A stretch of 64,000 bases of DNA from the NCBI GenBank assembly GCA_030652115.1, contig JAUSBK010000010.1, positions 62,001-126,000 on the forward strand, in the 5' to 3' direction. The position numbers were made by a program, and so were the translations under genes. Shown piece after piece: positions 9,830 through 18,236 of the stretch (position 1 is its first letter; every line of letters begins with the position of its first letter). The notes under the pieces were generated by a model, which was not told the DNA's origin, made no database searches, and was given only the letters and a program-made list of their open reading frames with translations. This DNA is from Coriobacteriia bacterium (lineage in GTDB: Bacteria; Actinomycetota; Coriobacteriia; Anaerosomatales; Anaerosomataceae).

Positions 9830-9920
9830 ACGCGGGCTGTAATGACCCGGTCCCTGGACTAGCGACTCACCACCGTTACTCTCGGCGCCGGGCGACTCCT
9901 CAAGAAAGGTGAAAGAGAAT

Positions 9921-10190
9921 ATGCCACTACCCAAAGACGTGAAGACGTCGATCGTCGCCGAGCACGCCCGCACCGAGGGTGACACCGGCTCCGCCGAGGT
10001 TCAGATCGCGCTCCTTACGCAGCGCATCCGCGACCTCACCGAGCACCTCCGCACGCATTCGCACGACCACCACTGCCGCCGTGGGCTCTTGAAGCTCGTC
10101 GGCCAGCGCCGGAGATTGCTCAACTACCTCAAGAAGAACGACATCGAGCGCTACCGCGCAATCGTCGCGAAGCTCGGTCTCCGCAACTAA
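9921..10190 (+). CDS. rpsO: 30S ribosomal protein S15
   Basis: Primary 16S rRNA-binding protein of the 30S platform. The 89-residue length and sequence are standard ([49 protein letters not shown]). ATG 9921 follows GAAAGGTGAAAG. It is followed by a strong hairpin and then pnp, the classical rpsO-pnp order. Confidence 0.98.
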   Translation: MPLPKDVKTSIVAEHARTEGDTGSAEVQIALLTQRIRDLTEHLRTHSHDHHCRRGLLKLVGQRRRLLNYLKKNDIERYRAIVAKLGLRN

Positions 10191-10203
10191 AGAGCGGAAC
10201 CAC

Positions 10204-10231
10204 GTGAAGGCGGGGAGAACCCCGCCTTCAC
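10204..10231 (+). terminator. Strong hairpin between rpsO and pnp
   Basis: Perfect 12-bp stem GTGAAGGCGGGG / CCCCGCCTTCAC with an AGAA loop, no U-run. In other bacteria the rpsO-pnp spacer carries a terminator and/or RNase III processing stem; this hairpin is in that place. Confidence 0.75.
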
Positions 10232-10304
10232 TGACGTAGGGGCACGAGGCCCCGCATGATGAGGCTGGGCCGCATGGGGCGGACAGCCGGAGAAGAGGAA
10301 GAGG

Positions 10305-12485
10305 ATGGGAAAGGTAACGAAGACCTTCGAGCTGTACGACCAGCAGTACACGCTCGAGACCGGCGAGTTGGCCAAGCAGGCCGGCGGCGCCGTGTTGGTA
10401 CGACAGGGTGACAGCGTGATCCTGGTCACCGCCACCGCGAGCAAGGAAGCGAAGGATCTCGACTTCTTCCCGCTCACGGTCGATTTCGAAGAGCGCATGT
10501 ATGCTGCGGGGCGTTTGCCCGGCGGCTTCGTCAAGCGTGAGACGCGGCCGAGCGAGAAGGCCACCCTCACGGCACGCATGATCGACCGCCCGATCCGTTC
10601 GGCGTTCGCAAGCAACTTCCGCAACGACGTCCAGGTCATCGCCACCGTGCTCTCGGCGGACCAGGAGCACCAGATCGACGTCATCTCGATCATGGGCGCG
10701 TCGGCCGCCTTGAAGGCCGCCGGTCTCCCGTTCGAGGGCCCGCTCGCCGGCGTGCGCATCTGCCGCGACGACTCCGGCGAGTTCCTCGTGAACCCGACCT
10801 TCGAGGATGCCGAGGCCTCCGATCTCGACCTCGTGGTGGCCGGTAGCCGCGACGCGATCTACATGGTCGAGGCGGGTGCAAACGAGGTGTCCGAGGAGGA
10901 CATGCTCGCAGCCCTCACCTTCGCGCAGGAAGCCATCGGCGAGTTTTGCGCCATCCAGGAGCAGTTCCTGGCCGAGCTCGAGATCACCCCGATGGTCGTG
11001 AAGCTCGACGAGCCTTCCGAGGAGCTCCGCGAGCGGATCTTCACCGCAGGTACCGAGAAGATGCGCGCCGCGCTCCACAACCCCGACAAGCATGCCCGCA
11101 TGGATGCCGTGGCGGCTGTGAAAGACGAGCTCAAGGCCAGCTTCACCGAGGCCGAGCTCAGCGCATCCGGCAAGCACATCAAGGGCCTGCTCAAGGCGCT
11201 CGAGAAGAAGACCATGCGAGACATGGTGCTCGACGAGGGCGAGCGCGCCGACGGCCGTAAGGCCGATGAGATCCGTCCGATCAGCTGCGTGGTCGACTAC
11301 CTCCCGCGCGCCCACGGAACCGGCCTCTTCACACGCGGTCAGACCCAGGTGCTCTCCGTGCTCACGCTCGGCATGCTGAACGAATGGCAGCGCATCGACA
11401 CGATCGACGTTGCCGACGGCAAGCGCTACATCCACCACTACAACTTCCCGCCGTTTTCCACGGGCGAGACGGGCTTCATGCGCGGGCCGAAGCGCCGCGA
11501 CATCGGTCACGGTGCCCTTGCCGAGCGTGCGCTCCTCCCGGTGGTTCCGCCGGAGGAGACCTTCCCGTACACGATCCGCATCGTCTCCGAGGTGCTTGAG
11601 TCCAACGGCTCCAGCTCCATGGGCTCGGTCTGCGGCTCGTCCATGGCGCTCATGGATGCCGGTGTGCCGATCAAGGCGCCGGTCTCCGGCATCGCGATGG
11701 GCCTCATCAAGGAGGGCGACCGCTACGCGATCCTCTCCGACATCCAGGGCCTCGAGGACTTCCTCGGCGACATGGACTTCAAGGTAGCCGGAACGCCTGC
11801 GGGCATCACCGCGCTGCAGATGGACAACAAGGCCAAGGGCCTGTCTGTCGAGCTTCTCTCGGCTGCGCTCAACCAGGCGAAGGCCGGTCGTGCGCACATC
11901 CTGGCGAAGATGAACGAGGCGATCTCCGAGTCGCGTGCGGACCTCAAGGAGTACGCGCCGCGCATCATCACCATCAAGATCCCGACGGACAAGATCCGCG
12001 ACGTCATCGGGCCGGGCGGCAAGGTCATCAAGGGCCTCGTCGAGGAGACCGGTGCCGAGATCGACGTGAACGACGACGGCACGATCTACGTGGCCGCCCG
12101 CGACGCGCGTGGCGCGACTGCGGTCGACCGCATCCGTGCGATCGTGCGCGACGTGGAGCCGGGCGAGAAGTACACCGGCCGCGTGGTCTCGATCCAGCCG
12201 TTCGGCGCGTTCATCGAGCTCATCCCCGGCAAGGACGGCCTGCTGCACATCTCCAAGATGGCCAAGGGCCGTATCGCGCACGTGGAGTCCGTACTCAACA
12301 TCGGCGACGAGGTCGAGGTCGTGGTCCAGGAGATCGACGACCGCGGCAAGGTCTCGCTCGATCTCATCGAGAAGTTCGACGTGCCGGAGGGTGCCGAGGC
12401 ACCGCCGTCGCCGCGCCGTGACGACCGCGGTCACAGTGGTGGCCACAGCGGCGACCGCGATCGCAAGCCCCGCCGTCGCGACTAG
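10305..12485 (+). CDS. pnp: Polyribonucleotide nucleotidyltransferase (PNPase)
   Basis: Phosphorolytic 3'-5' exoribonuclease. The 726-residue protein has two RNase PH domains (the second with FTRGQTQVLSVLTLG, FPPFSTGETG and SSSMGSVCGSSMALMDAG), a KH domain (IRDVIGPGGKVIKGLVEETG) and an S1 domain (GRVVSIQPFGAFIELIPGKD), followed by a short basic, Gly/His-rich tail. ATG 10305 is preceded by GAAGAGGAAGAGG. Antisense to it is an 839-codon open frame that I regard as a high-GC shadow. Confidence 0.98.
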   Translation: MGKVTKTFELYDQQYTLETGELAKQAGGAVLVRQGDSVILVTATASKEAKDLDFFPLTVDFEERMYAAGRLPGGFVKRETRPSEKATLTARMIDRPIRSAFASNFRNDVQVIATVLSADQEHQIDVISIMGASAALKAAGLPFEGPLAGVRICRDDSGEFLVNPTFEDAEASDLDLVVAGSRDAIYMVEAGANEVSEEDMLAALTFAQEAIGEFCAIQEQFLAELEITPMVVKLDEPSEELRERIFTAGTEKMRAALHNPDKHARMDAVAAVKDELKASFTEAELSASGKHIKGLLKALEKKTMRDMVLDEGERADGRKADEIRPISCVVDYLPRAHGTGLFTRGQTQVLSVLTLGMLNEWQRIDTIDVADGKRYIHHYNFPPFSTGETGFMRGPKRRDIGHGALAERALLPVVPPEETFPYTIRIVSEVLESNGSSSMGSVCGSSMALMDAGVPIKAPVSGIAMGLIKEGDRYAILSDIQGLEDFLGDMDFKVAGTPAGITALQMDNKAKGLSVELLSAALNQAKAGRAHILAKMNEAISESRADLKEYAPRIITIKIPTDKIRDVIGPGGKVIKGLVEETGAEIDVNDDGTIYVAARDARGATAVDRIRAIVRDVEPGEKYTGRVVSIQPFGAFIELIPGKDGLLHISKMAKGRIAHVESVLNIGDEVEVVVQEIDDRGKVSLDLIEKFDVPEGAEAPPSPRRDDRGHSGGHSGDRDRKPRRRD

Positions 12486-12507
12486 TACCTGAAGAACATC
12501 GTCAGGC

Positions 12508-12537
12508 GGCCTGAGGTGCGCACATGCGCCTCGGGCC
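12508..12537 (+). terminator. Hairpin after pnp
   Basis: GGCCTGAGGTGC (12508-12519) pairs with GCGCCTCGGGCC (12526-12537), using two G-U pairs. It lies 23 bases after the pnp stop and has no U-run. Confidence 0.5.
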
Positions 12538-12576
12538 GTCGGCGCTTACCAGCCGAGGAGCCATAGGAGCCTGAAG

Positions 12577-13827
12577 ATGACCTTCTACGACAAGACCGTC
12601 CTGCCGAACGGCATCACCGTGATCACCGAGCCGATGGACACGGTGCGCTCGGTCACCCTGGGCATCTGGTGCGCCGTGGGCAGCCGTGACGAAACGCCAG
12701 ATGAGGCCGGCATGTCCCACTTCATGGAGCACATGATGTTCAAGGGCACGCCCACGCGCTCGGCGTCCGAGATCTCCGAGGCGTTCGACAGGCTGGGCGC
12801 AGAGCTCAACGCGTTCACCAGCAAGGAGTACACCTGCTACTACGCACGGTTGCTCGACCAGCACACGGGCGATGCGGTGAATATCCTCGGCGACATGGTC
12901 GTGAACTCGCTTCTTGCCGACGACGCGTGCACCTCCGAGCGTGAGGTCGTGATCGAGGAGATCGCACGTTACGAGGACCAGCCCGACGAGCAGGTGCACG
13001 AGCTCTTTGCGAGCACGCTCATGCCGTCCCACCCGCTGGGACTGCCGGTGATCGGCACGCGCGAGACGGTGGGGTCGTTCGACCACGCGCGGGCGAAATC
13101 GTTCCACGGCAGCCACTACACGTCGGGCAACATCGTGGTCGCCGCCTCCGGTGCGCTCGAGCACGAAGACGTGGTGGCGATGGTGCGCGAGAAGCTGAAC
13201 CTGCCCGAGGGCCCGCGGAGCCAGCGCGTGCACGCGGTGCCGACGACCGAGCCGCGGCTCAAGGTCATCACCAAGGAGACCGAGCAGGCGCACATCTGCT
13301 GGGGCGTTGCGGGACTCACGTCGCGCGACCCCGACCGCTTCAATGCCGCTGTGCTCGACGCGGTCCTCGGCGGCGGCATGAGCTCGCGCCTCTTCCAGGA
13401 GATCCGCGAGAAGCGCGGCCTGGCCTACGCGGTGTACTCGTACCACGCGCAGTATCAGGACACCGGCCAGTTTGCCGTCTACGCAGGCACGCGGCCCGAC
13501 AAGGCCGTGGAGGTCATCGGCCTCATCCGCGACGAGATCGCCAAGATCACCGAGGGCGGCATCACCACCGACGAGCTCGACCGCGTGCGCGAGAGCATCA
13601 AGGGCCAGATGATCCTCGGCCTGGAGAGCACGCGCGCGCGCATGACGCGCCTCGGCAAGGCCGAAGTGACCAACGGCGAGCTGCTGTCGCTCGACGAGAT
13701 CGTGGAGCGCGTCGACGCGGTGACCTGCGAAGACGTGCACACGATGGCCAAGCGCCTCTTTGACGGCAACCATGCGCTCGCCATCATCGCCCCGTTCGGG
13801 GAAGATGCCGTAGAGCACCTGCTGTAG
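12577..13827 (+). CDS. M16 family zinc metallopeptidase
   Basis: Processing-peptidase-like protein of 416 residues. The inverted zinc motif HxxEH is present as HFMEHMMF at about res 48-55, with the downstream zinc-ligand glutamate region (SEREVVIEEIARYEDQPDE). The second half is the non-catalytic M16 domain (RDPDRFNAAVLDAVLGGGMSSRLFQEIREKRGLAY). In Gram-positives and actinobacteria this gene normally follows pnp and precedes dapB, as here. Substrate unknown. Confidence 0.93.
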   Translation: MTFYDKTVLPNGITVITEPMDTVRSVTLGIWCAVGSRDETPDEAGMSHFMEHMMFKGTPTRSASEISEAFDRLGAELNAFTSKEYTCYYARLLDQHTGDAVNILGDMVVNSLLADDACTSEREVVIEEIARYEDQPDEQVHELFASTLMPSHPLGLPVIGTRETVGSFDHARAKSFHGSHYTSGNIVVAASGALEHEDVVAMVREKLNLPEGPRSQRVHAVPTTEPRLKVITKETEQAHICWGVAGLTSRDPDRFNAAVLDAVLGGGMSSRLFQEIREKRGLAYAVYSYHAQYQDTGQFAVYAGTRPDKAVEVIGLIRDEIAKITEGGITTDELDRVRESIKGQMILGLESTRARMTRLGKAEVTNGELLSLDEIVERVDAVTCEDVHTMAKRLFDGNHALAIIAPFGEDAVEHLL

Positions 13828-13841
13828 GGGAGGGCGAAGCG

Positions 13842-14621
13842 ATGATCAGGGTACTCGTGAGCGGAGCGGCCGGGCGCATGGGCCGCGAGGTCGTGCGTGC
13901 GGTGCTTGCCGAAGACGACCTGGAGCTGGTGGCAGCGGTCGATCCCCTGCACGCGGGCGAAGCGCTGGGCGAGGGGACCGAGCTTGCGGTCGCAGGCGAC
14001 CTTGCGAGCACGATCGAGGCCTGCACGCCGGATGTGGTGGTGGACTTCACCCACCCGAGTTCGGTCGAGGACAACATCCGAACCACGCTCGCAGCGGGCG
14101 TTGACTGCGTGGTGGGAACCACCGGCCTCTCGGAGTCCGCGCTTCACGCGCTGGCAGCCGGGATCCCGGACGAGACCTGCCTGTTCGTTGCGCCCAACTT
14201 CGCGATCGGCGCGGTCTTGATGATGCGCTTTGCCGCCGATGCCGCGCGCTTCATGCCGCACGTGGAGATCATCGAGCTCCACCACGACCGCAAGGCCGAC
14301 GCGCCGAGCGGCACCGCGCTCCGCACCGCGTCGCTCATCGCCGATGCCCGAGCGACCGTGCCCGCTGCGCCCGGACGCGAGACCGAGATCGCCGAGGGCG
14401 CCCGCGGCGCGCTGGTACACGACGTGACAGTGCACTCCGTTCGGCTGCCCGGGCTGGTGGCACACCAGGAAGTGCTCTTTGGCGGGCAGGGGCAGACGCT
14501 CTCGATCCGCCACGACTCCATCGACCGCACGAGCTTCATGCCCGGCGTGGTGCTCGCCGTCCGCAAGGTCGGGGGACAGAGCGGCCTCATCGTGGGCCTC
14601 GAGCACCTGATGGAGGAGTAG
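13842..14621 (+). CDS. dapB: 4-hydroxy-tetrahydrodipicolinate reductase
   Basis: Second committed enzyme of diaminopimelate/lysine synthesis, using NAD(P)H. The 259-residue enzyme has the N-terminal Rossmann loop VSGAAGRMGREV, the active-site signature ELHHDRKADAPSGTA, and the closing HDSIDRTSFMPGVVLAVR. It sits 14 bases after the M16 peptidase and is followed immediately by lysC, forming a lysine-branch pair. Confidence 0.97.
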   Translation: MIRVLVSGAAGRMGREVVRAVLAEDDLELVAAVDPLHAGEALGEGTELAVAGDLASTIEACTPDVVVDFTHPSSVEDNIRTTLAAGVDCVVGTTGLSESALHALAAGIPDETCLFVAPNFAIGAVLMMRFAADAARFMPHVEIIELHHDRKADAPSGTALRTASLIADARATVPAAPGRETEIAEGARGALVHDVTVHSVRLPGLVAHQEVLFGGQGQTLSIRHDSIDRTSFMPGVVLAVRKVGGQSGLIVGLEHLMEE

Positions 14622-14625
14622 CGCG

Positions 14626-15843
14626 GTGTCGATGCGCCCCGTGATCGTGATGAAGTTCGGCGGCACGTCGGTGGCCACACCCGAGGGCCGCTCGGCTATC
14701 GCAAGCCGCGTGACCGAGTCGCTCGAGCTCGGCAAGGCGCCGGTGGTGGTGGTCTCGGCCATGGGCCGGGCGGGCGCGCCGTACGCCACCGACACGCTGC
14801 TGGGGCTCGTGGCCGAGCTGCCCGCCGATGCGCGCGAGCGCGACTTGCTGGCGTCGACCGGCGAGCTCATCTCCGCGGTGGTGGTGGCGCACGAACTGCG
14901 GCAGGCAGGCATCGAAGCGGCCGCGATGACCGGCGCCGAGGCGGGCATCGGCACCGACGGCGTGTACGAGAACGCGTCGATCACCGACATCTACCCGGCC
15001 GGCATGCTCGAAGCCATCGCGCTCGGACGCGTGCCCGTGGTGGCTGGCTTCCAGGGCGTGGCGCCCGACGGGCGCGTCACCACGCTCGGCCGCGGCGGCA
15101 GCGACACCACCGCGTGCGCGCTTGGCGTGGCGCTCGAGGCCGAGGCCGTGGAGATCTACACCGACGTGGATGGCGTGATGACCGCCGACCCGCGCACGCG
15201 CGCGGACGCGGTGGTGCTCGATGTGATCAGCGCCGACGAGCTCTTCCAGATGGCCAAGCACGGCTCGCGCGTGGTGCACACGCCGGCGGCCGAGCTCGCG
15301 CTCTCGAGCGGTCTTGCCGTGCGCGTGCGCAACACTTACACCGATCACCCCGGCACGCTGGTGGCCGACATCGCGTCGTACCGCCCCGCGAGTGTGGCAA
15401 CGGCCGTCTCGCACGCCACGGGCATCGCCCGCGTGCGGGTGAGCCTGCCCGCCGAGGAGGGGAGCCCCGAGCACACGGGTGCGCAGGCGCGCGTGTACCG
15501 CGCGATGGCCGACGCCGGCGTGTCGCTCGACATGTTCACGCCTGCGTGCGACTCGCTGCTGTTCACGGTGCCGACGGCCGACATCCAGGCTGCAACAAGC
15601 GTGCTCGATTCGCTCGCGCTCACCCACGAGGTCCGCGACTCTCTCGCGAAGGTGACGCTGGTGGGAGCGGGAATGCACGGAGTACCCGGCGTGATGGCGC
15701 GCCTTGCCGAGGCGCTGGATGAGGCGAACGTGCACGTGCTGCAGACGGCCGACAGCCACACCACGATCTCAGTGCTGGTGCCTGCCGAGGATGCCGAGAA
15801 GGCAGTGGGGGCGCTGCACGAAGGGTTCGGGCTGGGGGAGTAG
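14626..15843 (+). CDS. lysC: Aspartate kinase
   Basis: Phosphorylates aspartate at the start of the lysine/threonine/methionine family. The 405-residue monofunctional kinase has the motif MKFGGTSVATPEGR (res 7-20), then GRGGSDTTACALG, and two C-terminal ACT domains (around 265-335 and 345-400) expected to give feedback control by amino acids. GTG 14626 is used; ATG 14632 is nearly as good. It is the last core gene before the cassette array. Confidence 0.95.
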   Translation: MSMRPVIVMKFGGTSVATPEGRSAIASRVTESLELGKAPVVVVSAMGRAGAPYATDTLLGLVAELPADARERDLLASTGELISAVVVAHELRQAGIEAAAMTGAEAGIGTDGVYENASITDIYPAGMLEAIALGRVPVVAGFQGVAPDGRVTTLGRGGSDTTACALGVALEAEAVEIYTDVDGVMTADPRTRADAVVLDVISADELFQMAKHGSRVVHTPAAELALSSGLAVRVRNTYTDHPGTLVADIASYRPASVATAVSHATGIARVRVSLPAEEGSPEHTGAQARVYRAMADAGVSLDMFTPACDSLLFTVPTADIQAATSVLDSLALTHEVRDSLAKVTLVGAGMHGVPGVMARLAEALDEANVHVLQTADSHTTISVLVPAEDAEKAVGALHEGFGLGE

Positions 15844-15984
15844 GGGGCTGAGGGGTCGCGGGCTTACACGGACCGCGCAACTACGCAGGCATCAGGTGCC
15901 CACGTGCAGGTCTTTCAACGCATGCGCCGAAAGCAGAACATGGGTACGCACGAGTGAGTACGTACGCAGTCTGCTCAATTGAGG
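15844..15984. other. Spacer between lysC and first cassette; possible attI remnant
   Basis: No gene is visible. It contains a direct repeat GTACGCA (15944-15950 and 15962-15968) and a 10-bp palindrome CTCAATTGAG (15974-15983) ending one base before the first core site GTTATGC. Integron attI sites carry integrase-binding repeats next to the core site, so this may be an attI remnant, but nothing proves it. No integrase gene lies on either side. Confidence 0.35.
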
Positions 15985-16016
15985 GTTATGCGCAGAGCCG
16001 GTAGGGCGGGGGTCCG

Positions 16017-16514
16017 GTGGAGGTTCGTTCGCTCGAGTCGTCAGATCGTGAGTGGTCGGATGCCCTCGTCGCCCAGCACTTCGGCTCGTCGCGGGTCGTC
16101 TCTCGCGGCCGCTTGCACGACGCGACCACACTCCCCGGGCTCATCGCGCTGAAAGACGGCGTCCCGATCGGCTTGCTCCTGTACCGCATCGAGGCTGACG
16201 AGTGTGAGCTCGTCGTGCTGGTCTCGGAGCGCCCGCGCGAGGGTATCGCGACCGCCCTCGTGGATGCGCTCGTGAATCGTCTGTGCGAGTCCGGGTGCAC
16301 CCGCGCATGGCTCGTCACCACGAACGATAACCTCGGGGCGCAGTCGTTCTACGAGTCCTTGGGCTGGAGACTCGCAGCGGTGCACCGCGCTGCCGTCACC
16401 CAGGCGCGGGAGCTCAAGCCGGAGATTCCGGCCTTCGGGGAGAACGGGGTCCCAATCGAGGACGAACTTGAGTATGAGCTCGACGTGTCGCGCATAACCC
16501 GGGCGTCAACCTGA
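16017..16514 (+). CDS. GNAT family N-acetyltransferase (cassette 1)
   Basis: A 165-residue acetyl-CoA-dependent acyltransferase of the GNAT fold. The acetyl-CoA pyrophosphate loop is RPREGIATALVDAL (about res 72-85), with the following strand-helix NDNLGAQSFYESLGWR typical of motif B. The GTG start at 16017 is about 30 bases into the cassette. The stop lies inside the attC stem, as is common for cassette genes. GNATs are frequent cassette cargo and may modify antibiotics, amino acids or proteins; the substrate here cannot be told. Confidence 0.85.
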   Translation: MEVRSLESSDREWSDALVAQHFGSSRVVSRGRLHDATTLPGLIALKDGVPIGLLLYRIEADECELVVLVSERPREGIATALVDALVNRLCESGCTRAWLVTTNDNLGAQSFYESLGWRLAAVHRAAVTQARELKPEIPAFGENGVPIEDELEYELDVSRITRAST

Positions 16515-16577
16515 CGCGGCAAGCATGTCGTACTCTGTAAGCGCAGGGCGCGCAGGTTACGCCCAAAGACGTTAGTC
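16492..16577 (+). repeat. attC site 1
   Basis: Outer boxes GCATAAC (16492-16498) and GTTAGTC (16571-16577). The inner arms 16501-16518 and 16549-16564 pair over 16 bp (GGGCGT-AACCTG-CGCG). Two bases, C16507 and A16514, are left unpaired on the left arm only. That is the extrahelical-base pattern integrases use to choose the attC strand. Confidence 0.9.
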
Positions 16578-16602
16578 GCATCGTCGCCATTGAGGGGGAA
16601 CT

Positions 16603-17841
16603 GTGAGGCCTTTCGCGGAGGGAGACACATTCACCTTCTTCAGGAGTCTGGAGGAGGGAGTCCGTCGCGAAATCGATGCTCTCGACAACGACTACGTCCT
16701 GAACGCTTCTCCGTCTGAGCTGGAGCAGCACTTCGTCTCAAAGGGCACGATCTCGCCTCTTGTGATCCACGCGGATGACTACTACATGGCCTCCAACGAT
16801 TCAGCCAAGATTGACGTCTCGAATGACTTCCTCCGCGGTGGCTACGGCGATGGACGGCCAATCGTGATCGCCGGGACGAGACTCACAATCGCGATACCCT
16901 TTGAAGGCGACGCCAAGCTCTGGCGAATTCGAGCGTCAACCTTCTCCATGGGAGGCTACCCCGAGATAGACCTCGTGGGCGGAGAGGTTCGCTTCGGCGT
17001 CACGTTCCCGGACGATTCCGCCAATGCAGACACGCTGAGGCGACAGATCGACGGCCATGTGAAGTCGCTGGTGACTGCCGTCGACTACCTCGCGAACGAC
17101 GTTGCGAAGCACAATCAGTCGATGCGGTCAATGGTGCCTGCTGCCATTGAGAGCAAGCGTGCGAAGGCACTGACAGCCACAAACGCCGTAGCATCGCTTG
17201 GCATCCCGATGAAGCGCAGCGAGCAGCCGCCGACCTTCACTCTCCCATTGCAGCGGCGCCCCACGCCAATCACGCGTCCCAAGGTGGCGACGGGCAAGTA
17301 TGAGCCTGAGCCACTTCTCGCCAGGGCGGAATACGACCACATTCTCACGGTCATGAGGAGTATGTCCCTTGTGATCGAGAGGAATCCCGCGTCTTTCGGG
17401 GACTTGAGCGAGGAGGCAATACGTGACCACTTCCTCCTCCAGTTGAACGGTCATTACCAGGGCGGTGCTACCGGCGAGACCTTCAATGCGTCCGGCAAGA
17501 CCGACATCCTTCTTCGTTCCGGGGATAGAAACGTCTTCATCGCAGAGTGCAAGTTCTGGCGCGGCACGAAGGGCTTCAGTGATGCTGTTGACCAGCTCCT
17601 GGGCTACCTCACGTGGCGCGACTCCAAGACGGCGCTAGTGGTGTTCAACCGCAATCGCGACACCGCAGGTGTTCGCGCGAAGATGCATGCAGCCATCGAG
17701 GCACGCCCCGAGTGGGTGAAGACGCTAGTTGCGAGCACGACCGGAGATTCATCGTACGCATTGGTGAAGCCGAGCGATCCCGGTCGCGAGATTCTGCTGA
17801 CTACGCAGCTGTACGATGTGCCTGCTGGGACGAGCGACTAA
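16603..17841 (+). CDS. PD-(D/E)XK nuclease-like protein (cassette 2)
   Basis: A 412-residue protein I do not recognise by name. The C-terminal region (about 240-400) looks like a restriction-endonuclease fold. It has a predicted core GKTDILLR followed by VFIAECKFW, giving the D...ExK catalytic set of PD-(D/E)XK enzymes, then a helix and the strand TALVVFNRN. The N-terminal half has no motif I can name. GTG 16603 follows GAGGGGGAA. The stop TAA lies inside the attC left box GACTAAC. No methyltransferase is present, so a classical restriction-modification pair is unlikely; a standalone defence nuclease or repair role is possible. Confidence 0.75.
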   Translation: MRPFAEGDTFTFFRSLEEGVRREIDALDNDYVLNASPSELEQHFVSKGTISPLVIHADDYYMASNDSAKIDVSNDFLRGGYGDGRPIVIAGTRLTIAIPFEGDAKLWRIRASTFSMGGYPEIDLVGGEVRFGVTFPDDSANADTLRRQIDGHVKSLVTAVDYLANDVAKHNQSMRSMVPAAIESKRAKALTATNAVASLGIPMKRSEQPPTFTLPLQRRPTPITRPKVATGKYEPEPLLARAEYDHILTVMRSMSLVIERNPASFGDLSEEAIRDHFLLQLNGHYQGGATGETFNASGKTDILLRSGDRNVFIAECKFWRGTKGFSDAVDQLLGYLTWRDSKTALVVFNRNRDTAGVRAKMHAAIEARPEWVKTLVASTTGDSSYALVKPSDPGREILLTTQLYDVPAGTSD

Positions 17842-17896
17842 CCCGGAAATCGAGCCGACTCGCTTCGCTCGCGGCCCATCTCCAAGAACGTTAGTG
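17836..17896 (+). repeat. attC site 2
   Basis: Outer boxes GACTAAC (17836-17842) and GTTAGTG (17890-17896), 61 bases apart overall, close to the shortest known attC lengths. The inner stem is weaker than in sites 1 and 4 (GGAAATC...GCCG against CGGC...ATCTCC). Confidence 0.8.
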
Positions 17897-18236
17897 ATAC
17901 ACGGTACTGTTCCTCGCGTCTGAGTTCACTCTCGGGTGCGGTTGTCGTCATCGCAGCCACCTGACCGTCGCCGGGTTCAGACACACGTTCAACGTGCACA
18001 CGGCATGAACGTTTCATGCACCAAGTCCTATGAGCCGGTCACCCGTTCACGAGCAGGAGTCCCTACTTCGCCAAGTGCGGACCGCGATTGCCGGAAGTCT
18101 GACCGCGAGAGAGGGACTGGGCCTGATAGACTCATCGCGGATTGAACGTTCTGAGTTGCAGACTCGTGGGTCTGACCGTCGTTGGGGGCGTACTCTGGTA
18201 GACTCCAGCGGAGTAGAGTTCGGTATGGGGGAAAGC
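17897..18236 (+). promoter_or_regulatory. Leader of the three-gene cassette with two palindromes
   Basis: 340 bases between attC2 and the first gene of cassette 3. I see no convincing gene, although frames are open. Two perfect inverted repeats lie close together: CACGTT-C-AACGTG (17984-17996) and GCATGAA-CGT-TTCATGC (18003-18019). These are candidate operators, suggesting the operon has its own regulated promoter rather than relying on a promoter at the array start. No consensus -35/-10 pair stands out. Confidence 0.5.

Noticed and set aside
9927-12446. 839-codon open frame antisense to pnp
   Set aside because: Mirror frame of a highly conserved gene in high-GC DNA; the product is low-complexity and matches no family.
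17936-18145. Small + frame in the cassette 3 leader
   Set aside because: No ribosome site or similarity; overlaps the palindromes.
18030-18236. N-terminal extension of the STAS-GHKL protein from ATG 18030
   Set aside because: No ribosome site, no recognisable sequence; ATG 18237 has a strong GGGGGA.
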